Positions 1 through 6,373 of a stretch of DNA of 33,969 nt are shown one piece after another. The stretch comes from Oscillospiraceae bacterium (GTDB lineage Bacteria; Bacillota; Clostridia; Oscillospirales; Ruminococcaceae): the NCBI GenBank assembly GCA_902766785.1, contig CACXEO010000021.1, positions 1 to 33,969 of the forward strand. Reading direction: 5' to 3'. The notes under the pieces are model-generated. The model did no database searches, was not told the DNA's origin, and worked only from the letters and a program-made list of their open reading frames with translations. A program made the position numbers and the translations under genes. Numbering within the stretch: the stretch's first letter is position 1; each line of letters starts with the position of its first letter.

Positions 1-122
1 AAAATAAAAGTGAATAGATTGTAGACGTATTGTTAAATTTATAAACATATAAGTTGAAAATTATGGATAATATTTACAATTTGATACTTATTAAAACAAC
101 AAGAAAAGTAGTATTTTCATAT

Positions 123-184
123 AAAAAATAAAAACGCTGCTCCTTGTACGGAAGCAGCGCCCTGTTAAAAGTCCCCTCGCGTGT
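123..184 (-). ncRNA. candidate short RNA ending in an intrinsic terminator
   Basis: On the minus strand a G+C-rich hairpin (arms 135-143 and 150-159, one bulge) is followed by a T-rich run at 123-134, the form of an intrinsic terminator. Seventeen-base spacing separates a TTGAGC (214-219) from a TAAACT (191-196), a plausible sigma-A promoter, which would start a transcript near 184 and give about 60 nt. No open reading frame of useful size lies in it. It could instead be an attenuated leader of a gene beyond the left edge. The hairpin is seen; the promoter and the RNA are inferred. Confidence 0.35.
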
Positions 185-245
185 ATTTATAGTTTACCAT
201 ATCCAATTGAAAAGCTCAATATATATAAAATTTTCTATCGTTATA

Positions 246-275
246 AGAACGTGGGACTAACACTCCCGTTTTTTG
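246..275 (+). terminator. weak possible plus-strand terminator
   Basis: A short imperfect hairpin (arms about 246-254 and 262-268) is followed by a run of T at 269-274. It would read in the plus direction, but no plus-strand gene is visible upstream inside the window, so it may belong to a gene beyond the left edge or be chance. Confidence 0.2.
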
Positions 276-367
276 TTTGTATTTTGTGTTGCATAGTTTC
301 CGAAAACACTATTTTTTTGCTGATTTTATAACATTTTTACCGAATTATTTCGGCTATAAAAGCAAAG

Positions 368-412
368 AAAAAGCCCGTAACCATGGGAGTTTACCACGAT
401 TACGGGCTTTTT
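368..412 (-). terminator. terminator of the tRNA-Pro gene
   Basis: A 19-base-pair stem (368-386 with 394-412, two G-U pairs on the minus strand) closes a 7-base loop and ends in a T run on the minus strand. It sits 5 bases beyond the 3' CCA end of tRNA-Pro. The stem is flanked by A/T runs on both sides, so it could also stop plus-strand transcription. Confidence 0.8.
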
Positions 413-416
413 CGGT

Positions 417-493
417 TGGTCGAGGCGACAGGACTCGAACCTGCGGCATCTTGGTCCCAAACCAAGCACTCTACCAAACTGAGCTACGCCTCG
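417..493 (-). tRNA. tRNA-Pro (anticodon UGG)
   Basis: Read on the minus strand this 77-base gene folds as a cloverleaf. The acceptor stem is CGAGGCG/CGCCTCG (487-493 with 421-427), the T arm carries GGTTCGAGTCC, and the anticodon stem CTTGG/CCAAG holds the loop TTTGGGA. Positions 34-36 are TGG, which decodes CCA and, by wobble, other proline codons. The discriminator is A and the CCA end is encoded (417-419). It stands alone, with a consensus promoter on one side and a strong terminator on the other, so it is a single-gene transcription unit. Confidence 0.96.
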
Positions 494-509
494 ACGTACA
501 GTGTGACTT

Positions 510-538
510 ATTATAAACTAATTTTAAATTTATGTCAA
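510..538 (-). promoter_or_regulatory. sigma-A promoter of tRNA-Pro
   Basis: On the minus strand TTGACA (533-538) and TATAAT (510-515) are perfect consensus hexamers separated by 17 bases. The tRNA 5' end is 17 bases downstream of the -10 box, so the 5' leader is very short. This is the strongest promoter match in the window. Confidence 0.85.
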
Positions 539-656
539 TAAGAACAATCGTTTTGGAAAAATGATATAATTAAAAAATCAGCGCATAAAACCCATAATTT
601 CCTCCCAAACTAGTATCAGCTACAGTACATGAAAACTATTTCGGAGGATCAAGAGT

Positions 657-1412
657 ATGAAAAATACCAAACTGAAACGTTCTAAGCTGTCATCCTTCCT
701 GACAGGCAAAGGCTTCTATGTTGCAATCTGCCTGAGTATCGCTGTGGTCAGTGCTACAGCCTATTTTGTCATCAATTCTACGAGAAACAATATAAGCGAC
801 CAGAACAGTAATAATATTTCTATAGATACCGGTTCAAACGAATGGGGATTTTCAAATACGCCGGTTGACGGCTCCCAGAGCAACGTTCCAAAAGACAGTT
901 CCGTTTCTGAATCAAAATCAAGCGAACTTTCAGAGCCTTCAAGTCAGTCTGCTGCGGCAAATGCAAACAGCAGCACTTCTCAGAGTACCCAGACGTTCAG
1001 CAATACTTTCGTAATGCCGCTCAAAGGCGATATCATTAACGCTTTCAGCAACGGAAAACCAGTGAAGTCAAAAACTATGAACGACTGGAGAACCCATGAC
1101 GGGGTCGATATCAAAGCGGCGGTTGCAACCCCTGTAAAGTCGTCATCGGATGGTATCGTTAAATCCATCGATCAGGATCCGATGTGGGGCGTTATGATTA
1201 CAATCGACCATGGCAATGGTTATGAGACAATGTATATGGGGCTCAATGTAAACGTAAGCGTTAAAAAAGACCAGAAAGTCGAAATCGGTACGGTGCTGGG
1301 CTCTGTTGGGCAGACCGCTGAAATTGAAATCGCGGAAGAACCTCATCTGCACTTTGCGATGAAGAAAGACGGAGAATGGATCGACCCGATGAGTGTTGTA
1401 CAAAAATCTTAG
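657..1412 (+). CDS. SpoIIQ-like membrane-anchored M23 peptidase-family protein
   Basis: The 251-residue protein has a short basic N-terminus, one membrane segment (about residues 19-39), a Ser/Asn/Gln-rich linker (about 45-115) and a C-terminal LytM/M23 domain (about 118-250). The stretch ending in WRTHDGVDI is typical of SpoIIQ, the forespore membrane protein that pairs with SpoIIIAH across the engulfment septum. The M23 metal ligands appear as H147, D151 and H232, and H230 of HLHF is present. The usual catalytic His of the YxHL motif is replaced: the sequence reads YMGL, with G195 in its place, so hydrolase activity is doubtful. GGAGG at 643-647 supports the ATG at 657. A terminator follows directly, so it is monocistronic. 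A generic cell-wall M23 protein is the alternative. Confidence 0.75.
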   Translation: MKNTKLKRSKLSSFLTGKGFYVAICLSIAVVSATAYFVINSTRNNISDQNSNNISIDTGSNEWGFSNTPVDGSQSNVPKDSSVSESKSSELSEPSSQSAAANANSSTSQSTQTFSNTFVMPLKGDIINAFSNGKPVKSKTMNDWRTHDGVDIKAAVATPVKSSSDGIVKSIDQDPMWGVMITIDHGNGYETMYMGLNVNVSVKKDQKVEIGTVLGSVGQTAEIEIAEEPHLHFAMKKDGEWIDPMSVVQKS

Positions 1413-1420
1413 TTTTATTC

Positions 1421-1452
1421 AAAAAGGCGTCTTTTTATAAGACGCCTTTTTT
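1421..1452 (+). terminator. terminator after the SpoIIQ-like gene
   Basis: A 13-base-pair stem (1421-1433 with 1439-1451, core GGCGTC/GACGCC) with a 5-base loop ends in a T run. Its A and T flanks make it nearly symmetrical. It lies between convergent genes and may also limit transcription from the minus-strand lipoprotein gene. Confidence 0.85.
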
Positions 1453-1513
1453 GTTTATATTCCCCGGTCAATGGAGGATATACAGGCCCGGATTCCCGGT
1501 TCAATATTTGGTT

Positions 1514-2014
1514 TTACTGCTGAAGCTGTGAACTGCCAGAAAAAACACTGACACCATCAAAAAAGTCTTCCAGCGCATTGATTACGGTTTCATTCTGTTC
1601 GGTCATTATGAGGAAACAATAGTCGCCGTATTGTTTAATCTCAGCGTTTTTCGCAATCAAATACTGGTCAGGAAGATACCCGTCAAACGCAGTTATGGCG
1701 TTTTCCTTGGCTTTTTGCAGTGCGTCTTTTAGGGCATCCGCTTTACCCTCTGCGGCAGAAAAGCCTGCAAATACAGCGGCGCGGCTTGTCTTGGAGGACG
1801 CGTAAACATTTGATTCTGTATAAAGAGATGTATCTACACCAAGTTTTTCGGCGTCGAACTGATCAAGCCAGCTTTCACCATATGGATCCAAAATTTTTGT
1901 ATAAACGGCTGAAACAGCAGCGGTTAAAGAAACATCTGGCGTTTGGCCGGCACAGCCCGCTAATATGGGGAGGCAGCAAAGGAATGCCGCAAAAAGTAAA
2001 ATTGCTTTTTTCAT
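1514..2014 (-). CDS. DUF4358 family lipoprotein
   Basis: The 166-residue product starts with a lipoprotein signal: a Lys-Lys start, a hydrophobic run and a LAGC lipobox, with Cys21 as the likely lipidated residue. It should be anchored on the outer face of the membrane. The rest matches what I know of DUF4358, a small Firmicutes domain of unknown function: a YASS-like strand near residue 70, an Ala/Lys-rich helix, a YLPDQY turn, and a final strand with GDYCFLIMT. AGGAGG at 2021-2026 (minus strand) is 6 bases before the ATG. It is convergent with the SpoIIQ-like gene and stands alone. The lipoprotein call is firm; the family call is from memory of the pattern. Confidence 0.75.
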   Translation of the reverse strand: MKKAILLFAAFLCCLPILAGCAGQTPDVSLTAAVSAVYTKILDPYGESWLDQFDAEKLGVDTSLYTESNVYASSKTSRAAVFAGFSAAEGKADALKDALQKAKENAITAFDGYLPDQYLIAKNAEIKQYGDYCFLIMTEQNETVINALEDFFDGVSVFSGSSQLQQ

Positions 2015-2049
2015 AAAAAGCCTCCTGATTTAAAACTCCTGTTATTATA

Positions 2050-2078
2050 AGTTTACCATACAGCCACACTCGATTCAA
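2050..2078 (-). promoter_or_regulatory. possible promoter of the DUF4358 lipoprotein gene
   Basis: On the minus strand TTGAAT (2073-2078) and TAAACT (2050-2055) are 17 bases apart. A better -10 hexamer, TATAAT (2044-2049), overlaps it but lacks a matched -35. The rest of the 373-base gap up to serC shows no further gene or structured RNA I can recognise, apart from the serC promoter. Confidence 0.35.
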
Positions 2079-2302
2079 TGAATCACGAAAACCTTTTTTA
2101 CCGGACCGTCGGGAACAAGAATATCCGTAATAACGTTTTTAGAATATAGAAATCTGATAGGAAGTATGTTTCATGGCTGCTTTCCATATTATGAATAAAA
2201 GCGCAAGGAAATTCTTTGTTGTCATTTTATCAGATATTTACGGCAAAAAAAACGAATTTTAGGTGGCTTATACAATTCACATCCGTAAAGCAGGTAAAAG
2301 CA

Positions 2303-2331
2303 TTGACTATTTTTTTTATTAAAAATATAAT
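2303..2331 (+). promoter_or_regulatory. sigma-A promoter of serC-serA
   Basis: TTGACT (2303-2308) and TATAAT (2326-2331) are separated by 17 bases. The expected transcript begins near 2338, leaving a leader of about 50 bases before the serC start. I see no T-box stem, specifier loop or terminator in that leader, so control is probably at initiation. Confidence 0.8.
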
Positions 2332-2387
2332 AGAAGTAATGTTTTTTTAACCAGACGTGTTAAAAAATTTTTGGAGGGTATTGATCA

Positions 2388-3470
2388 ATGAGTAGAGTTT
2401 TCAATTTCAGCCCGGGACCTTCCATGCTGCCTGAGTCCGTATTGGCGAAAGCGGCAGGAGAAATGCTTGACTATGAGGGAAGCGGACAATCTGTTATGGA
2501 GATGTCCCATCGGTCCAAAGAGTATGACGCTATCATTAAGGGATGTGAAGCGCTTCTTCGTGAAGTAATGGAAATTCCGGATGATTACAAGGTGCTTTTT
2601 GTTCAGGGCGGCGCGTCTTCTCAGTTCGCCATGGTTCCAATGAATTTGATGACCGGTTCCGGCAAAGCGGATTTTGTCATTACCGGCCAGTGGGCAAAAA
2701 AGGCTCATCAGGAAGCTGCCCGTTACGGCGAGGCGAATATTGTCGCTTCCAGTGCGGACAAAACTTTCTCTTATATTCCAAAGCTTGATCCCGCTTCCTT
2801 TACCAAGGACGCTGATTATTTCCACATCTGCTGGAACAACACCATTTACGGAACCCGCTTCAATGAGATTCCGGATACTGGAAATGTGCCGCTTGTTGCA
2901 GATATGAGTTCCTGTATTCTCTCTGAGCCGGTTGACGTATCAAAGTTTGGTGTGATCTACGCGGGCGCTCAGAAGAACATGGGCCCGGCCGGCCTGACGG
3001 TTGTTATTATTAAAGAGAGCTTGATCGGTAAGGCAATGGATATTACCCCAACCATGTTTAATTATAAGACACATGCGGATGAGGGTTCCCTTTACAACAC
3101 CCCTCCGACCTATGCAATTTATATTTGTAAACTGGTTCTTGAGTGGATTAAAAATGAAATTGGCGGCCTTCAGAAGATGAAGGAACGGAATGAAAAGAAG
3201 GCCGAAATTCTGTATGATTTCCTGGATTCCAGCAAGATGTTCAAGGGCACGGTTGAAAAAGAAGTGCGTTCCATTATGAATATTCCGTTTGTCACCGGAA
3301 GTGATGAGCTCGACAAGAAATTTGTCGCAGAAGCTGCGGCCCGTGGGTTGATTAACCTGAAGGGCCACCGCACGGTCGGCGGGATGCGCGCGTCTATTTA
3401 TAATGCAATGCCGGTTGAAGGCGTTGAAGCGTTGGTCGATTTCATGAAAGAGTTCGAAGCCAATAACTGA
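2388..3470 (+). CDS. serC: phosphoserine aminotransferase
   Basis: This enzyme converts 3-phosphohydroxypyruvate and glutamate to O-phosphoserine and 2-oxoglutarate, the second step of serine synthesis. It is a cytoplasmic, PLP-dependent class V aminotransferase. The 360-residue length is normal. The N-terminal NFSPGPSMLP motif, the SHRSKEY segment and the AGAQKNMGPAG motif with the PLP-binding K196 are all visible. The C-terminus has the GHRTVGGMRAS phosphate-binding region. GGAGGG about 10 bases upstream supports the ATG. The serA gene starts 24 bases after its stop and no terminator intervenes, so the two are co-transcribed. Confidence 0.97.
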   Translation: MSRVFNFSPGPSMLPESVLAKAAGEMLDYEGSGQSVMEMSHRSKEYDAIIKGCEALLREVMEIPDDYKVLFVQGGASSQFAMVPMNLMTGSGKADFVITGQWAKKAHQEAARYGEANIVASSADKTFSYIPKLDPASFTKDADYFHICWNNTIYGTRFNEIPDTGNVPLVADMSSCILSEPVDVSKFGVIYAGAQKNMGPAGLTVVIIKESLIGKAMDITPTMFNYKTHADEGSLYNTPPTYAIYICKLVLEWIKNEIGGLQKMKERNEKKAEILYDFLDSSKMFKGTVEKEVRSIMNIPFVTGSDELDKKFVAEAAARGLINLKGHRTVGGMRASIYNAMPVEGVEALVDFMKEFEANN

Positions 3471-3494
3471 ATTGAATGAAACGAGGGAATATTC

Positions 3495-4667
3495 GTGTAT
3501 CAAATTCATACTTTGAATAAGATTTCTAAAGCGGGCTTAAAGCATTTCGACGCCGGGAAATACACCGTTGGGGAAGATGTTCAGAATCCTGATGCTGTCC
3601 TGGTGCGTTCCGCTGCCATGCACGACATGGAGTTCGGCAAAGAATTGCTCGCCATTGCACGCGCCGGTGCCGGTGTTAACAATATCCCGGTTGACCGCTG
3701 TGCAAAAGAAGGGATTGTTGTCTTCAACACTCCCGGTGCAAACGCGAACGCGGTAAAAGAGCTTGTGATCCTCGGGCTGCTCCTTTCTTCCCGTAATGTT
3801 CCGGATGCATTGACATTTGCCCAGTCTCTGAACGGGGAGGGCGAAGCGATTCCGAAGCTGGTTGAAAAGGGAAAAGGACAGTTTGTCGGGCCTGAAATTA
3901 AAGGGAAAACCCTTGGTGTTATCGGCCTCGGTGCAATTGGCGTCATGGTCTGCAACGCGGCTAAGAGTATGGGGATGACTGTTCTGGGATACGACCCGTA
4001 CCTTTCTGTAGATGCAGCCTGGGCGCTTTCCCGCAGCATCATCCACACAAAAAACGTGGAAGATATTTATAAAAACTGCGACTATGTCACCATCCATGTC
4101 CCTTATAACCCAGACACCAAGCATATGATCAATGCTGATGTTATTTCTACCATGAAAGACGGCGTACGCATTCTCAATTTCGCCCGCGGCGAATTGGTGG
4201 ATGACAACGCAATCCTTGCGGCTTTGGAAAGCGGCAAGGTCAGCCGTTATGTCACCGATTTTCCGAATGAAAAAACCGTGGGTGCAAAGGGCGTTATTGC
4301 TATTCCGCATCTGGGTGCTTCCACACCGGAGTCGGAGGATAACTGTGCCAGCATGGCCGCTGTTCAGGTCATTGATTACCTGGAGAACGGGAACATTGTC
4401 AATTCTGTGAATATGCCTTCCGTCTCAGCCCCCCGCAACGGCGGCGCGCGGATTTGCATCATCCACAAAAATATCCCCAAGATGCTCCAGGGAATTTCCG
4501 GTTCGTTTGGCGAAATTGGGATTAATATTGAGAACATGACCAATCGTTCCCGCGGCGATTATGCTTATACCATTATTGACCTTAAGGAAAAAGAAGTGCC
4601 GGAAGAGCTGGTTGGCCGCTTGGAGGCGGTTGACGGTATTGTTCGTGCACGTGTGATCCATGCCTGA
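3495..4667 (+). CDS. serA: D-3-phosphoglycerate dehydrogenase (short form, ACT domain)
   Basis: It oxidises 3-phosphoglycerate to 3-phosphohydroxypyruvate with NAD, the committing step of serine synthesis. The 390-residue protein has a substrate domain, a Rossmann domain (about 100-290) with GVIGLGAIG, the NFARGELVD loop carrying the catalytic Arg, PHLGAST with the catalytic His, and a C-terminal ACT domain (about 318-390) that probably senses serine. It lacks the extra domain of long bacterial forms. The start is GTG at 3495 with GAGGG 7 bases upstream. The usual 'EP' catalytic Glu segment reads DFPNEK here, a variant I believe occurs in clostridial enzymes. It forms an operon with serC. Confidence 0.96.
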   Translation: MYQIHTLNKISKAGLKHFDAGKYTVGEDVQNPDAVLVRSAAMHDMEFGKELLAIARAGAGVNNIPVDRCAKEGIVVFNTPGANANAVKELVILGLLLSSRNVPDALTFAQSLNGEGEAIPKLVEKGKGQFVGPEIKGKTLGVIGLGAIGVMVCNAAKSMGMTVLGYDPYLSVDAAWALSRSIIHTKNVEDIYKNCDYVTIHVPYNPDTKHMINADVISTMKDGVRILNFARGELVDDNAILAALESGKVSRYVTDFPNEKTVGAKGVIAIPHLGASTPESEDNCASMAAVQVIDYLENGNIVNSVNMPSVSAPRNGGARICIIHKNIPKMLQGISGSFGEIGINIENMTNRSRGDYAYTIIDLKEKEVPEELVGRLEAVDGIVRARVIHA

Positions 4668-4678
4668 AATTAATTGCA

Positions 4679-4717
4679 GTAAAAACAGCCGTATCAATTT
4701 TGATACGGCTGCTTTTA
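4679..4717 (+). terminator. terminator of the serC-serA operon
   Basis: An 11-base-pair perfect stem (4686-4696 with 4701-4711) with a 4-base loop is extended by A/T pairs and followed by a T-rich stretch. It begins 12 bases after the serA stop. Confidence 0.85.
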
Positions 4718-4759
4718 CTACTTTGCTGCTTCTTTTGGCGGTTTGGAAAAAAACAGGTA

Positions 4760-4789
4760 TTGAAATCCGTTCCGTTTCAATGCTATACT
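4760..4789 (+). promoter_or_regulatory. promoter of the coiled-coil / fumarase-beta pair
   Basis: TTGAAA (4760-4765) and TATACT (4784-4789) are 18 bases apart. The leader is about 57 bases and contains a small CCCG/CGGG hairpin just before the AGGAG site. Confidence 0.6.
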
Positions 4790-4853
4790 ATATATTAAAT
4801 TAATATTAGGATAGGGTAGTTCTGCCCGTTTTACGGGTTTAGGAGAATGAATT

Positions 4854-5681
4854 ATGGAATTTGGCTATAAATTCAAATCGTCTCTTTTTGGCTTTTCGAA
4901 AAAGGATGTCATGAAATGCATCAAGGAATTGAATGAAACCTATCAGGAAGCGCTGTTGGAGCTTGAGGAAGAGGGGCGTGCGGCTGAGGCGGAAAAGCGC
5001 GAAGTGGACGCGAAGCTTTCAGAGGCGCACAGCGCTGTCGTTGAACTCAAGCGGCAGCTTGAGGAAGCGGAGAAAAAGAACGCGGCTCTTGAAGCGGTTG
5101 TACGTCGGCTTGTAGATAACCGGAGCGAAAATGAAACGGAAATTTCTCAGCTCAAACAGCGGGTAACCGCTCAGAATAACCAAAACGCCGAGCTGCTTTT
5201 AAAAAACAATGAGCTTTACCGGAAACTGGGAGAGGCAAACAGCAAGGTGGAAAAATATGACGCTCTTACAAAAGACATCAGCGACATTATGCTGGAAGCG
5301 CAGCAGATGTCTCTTCATCTAAAGGAGGAAGCGGGGGAAGAAGCTTCCCGAATTGTAGAAGATGCAAAGCAATCCGCTGTCCGCGTGCGGAGCGATTTGG
5401 ACCAGTTCCAGCGGCGGGTTGGCCAGATTAGCCGTTCCCTGGAACAACTGACCGGCAGCCTGCATGAGGAAGTTATCAAGATTGAACGTTCGTTTGACGA
5501 CGTAACCATTACGCTGGATTCTCTTGGGGTTCCTGAAAAGGCGGCTGTCAAAGCGGAAAGGGATTCCAAATTGGAAAGGCCGGTTGCACCTTTGCCGAAA
5601 AAAACGGGAGATATCGGTCAAGCGGCACATCGGAACAGTTCGGCGGACTTTTTTGGGAAATTCAGGGAGTGGTTAAAATAG
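4854..5681 (+). CDS. DivIVA-like coiled-coil protein
   Basis: The 275-residue protein opens with a short segment, SLFGFSKKDVMKCIKELNE, that resembles the N-terminal module of DivIVA/GpsB-type proteins. Long acidic coiled coils follow (about residues 25-135 and 150-215) with heptad-like Leu/Ala spacing. The C-terminal 50 residues look disordered and end in DFFGKFREWLK, a possible amphipathic helix. No membrane segment is visible. Such proteins organise division or cell-wall machinery at curved membrane, but the partner here is unknown. AGGAG lies 8 bases before the ATG. Its last 13 bases overlap the next gene in another frame, so the two are translationally linked. DivIVA relationship is an inference from the first 20 residues. 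Confidence 0.6.
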   Translation: MEFGYKFKSSLFGFSKKDVMKCIKELNETYQEALLELEEEGRAAEAEKREVDAKLSEAHSAVVELKRQLEEAEKKNAALEAVVRRLVDNRSENETEISQLKQRVTAQNNQNAELLLKNNELYRKLGEANSKVEKYDALTKDISDIMLEAQQMSLHLKEEAGEEASRIVEDAKQSAVRVRSDLDQFQRRVGQISRSLEQLTGSLHEEVIKIERSFDDVTITLDSLGVPEKAAVKAERDSKLERPVAPLPKKTGDIGQAAHRNSSADFFGKFREWLK

Positions 5682-6214
5682 CAACGTATCATATAGAAGT
5701 AAAAGATCTCAGACAGTATACGGAGAAATTACGGGTGAATGATAAGGTTTATCTCAGTGGTACCGTTTATACTGCACGTGACGCGGCACACAAGCGTTTT
5801 TTTGAACTGTTGGACGCGGGGAAGCCCCTGCCGTTTGAACTTAAAGGCTCAGTTATTTATTATGCCGGGCCAACCCCCACGCCGGAGGGGCTTGCAATTG
5901 GTTCCTGCGGACCGACAACTTCCGGTAGGATGGATGTCTTTGCCCCGCGTCTGCTTGACCTTGGCCTGACCGCAATGTTGGGAAAAGGGGAAAGAAGGAA
6001 GCCGGTAAGGGATGCCGTTTGCCGGAATAAAGCGGTATATTTCTGCGCAATTGGTGGTGCGGGGGCGCTTGCTTGTCAGTGTATCACCTCCTGTGAAGTA
6101 ATTGCATTTGAGGATTTGGGCTGTGAATCAGTCAAACGGCTTATATTCAAGGATTTTCCTCTCATTGTCGCGAACGATTGTGCCGGCGGCGATATTTTTG
6201 AACGGGCCAGATGA
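5669..6214 (+). CDS. fumarate hydratase (class I) C-terminal / beta-type subunit
   Basis: The 181-residue protein matches the beta domain of Fe-S dependent fumarate or tartrate hydratases. It has a GDKVYLSG-like segment (VNDKVYLSGTVYTARDAAHKR, split here for reference at residues 23-43), an IYYAGPTPTP motif, GSCGPTTSGRMD, a GLTAMLGKG loop and YFCAIGGAGAL. These enzymes interconvert fumarate and malate and normally need an alpha subunit that binds the 4Fe-4S cluster. No alpha-subunit gene is beside it; the upstream neighbour is the coiled-coil gene. The start is GTG at 5669 with a weak GGGA about 10 bases upstream, inside the preceding gene. The family is clear; the actual substrate is not. 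Confidence 0.85.
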   Translation: MVKIATYHIEVKDLRQYTEKLRVNDKVYLSGTVYTARDAAHKRFFELLDAGKPLPFELKGSVIYYAGPTPTPEGLAIGSCGPTTSGRMDVFAPRLLDLGLTAMLGKGERRKPVRDAVCRNKAVYFCAIGGAGALACQCITSCEVIAFEDLGCESVKRLIFKDFPLIVANDCAGGDIFERAR

Positions 6215-6230
6215 ACAGCCCAACTATTAT

Positions 6231-6266
6231 AAAACGTGTTGCTCTGGCAAAGAGTGCACGTTTTTT
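6231..6266 (+). terminator. terminator after the fumarase-beta gene
   Basis: Arms 6231-6238 and 6257-6264 pair (AAAACGTG/CACGTTTT), with a further CTCT/AGAG pairing inside the loop, and the stem runs into TTTTTT. Confidence 0.7.
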
Positions 6267-6289
6267 GTTTTACCAGGCCGCCAAAGTTC

Positions 6290-6317
6290 TTGACAAAATA
6301 TTATGGGGTGCTAAAAT
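6290..6317 (+). promoter_or_regulatory. promoter of the six-hairpin protein gene
   Basis: TTGACA (6290-6295) and TAAAAT (6312-6317) are 16 bases apart. The transcript should begin near 6324, on top of the inverted repeat described next. Confidence 0.7.
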
Positions 6318-6325
6318 AAAATTAA

Positions 6326-6355
6326 ATTTGTAATAAACAAATATGTAAATCGATT
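6326..6355 (+). promoter_or_regulatory. candidate operator: two palindromes at the start point
   Basis: ATTTGT (6326-6331) and ACAAAT (6337-6342) form a perfect 6-base inverted repeat with a 5-base spacer. A second palindrome, AATCGATT, follows at 6348-6355. Their place right at the expected transcription start fits a repressor site. The nearby RpiR-family gene and LacI-type proteins elsewhere in the genome are candidates to bind it. Binding is inferred only. Confidence 0.4.
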
Positions 6356-6373
6356 AATAAAAGGGGAATTATT

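Noticed and set aside
277..516. A 79-codon plus-strand reading frame
   Set aside because: It runs through the tRNA-Pro gene and its terminator on the opposite strand and has no ribosome site.
2338..2387. A T-box or serine-responsive leader ahead of serC
   Set aside because: The leader is only about 50 bases, with no specifier stem, T-box sequence or terminator.
3537..4310. A long minus-strand frame opposite serA
   Set aside because: It is a shadow of a complete, recognisable dehydrogenase and lacks a start context.
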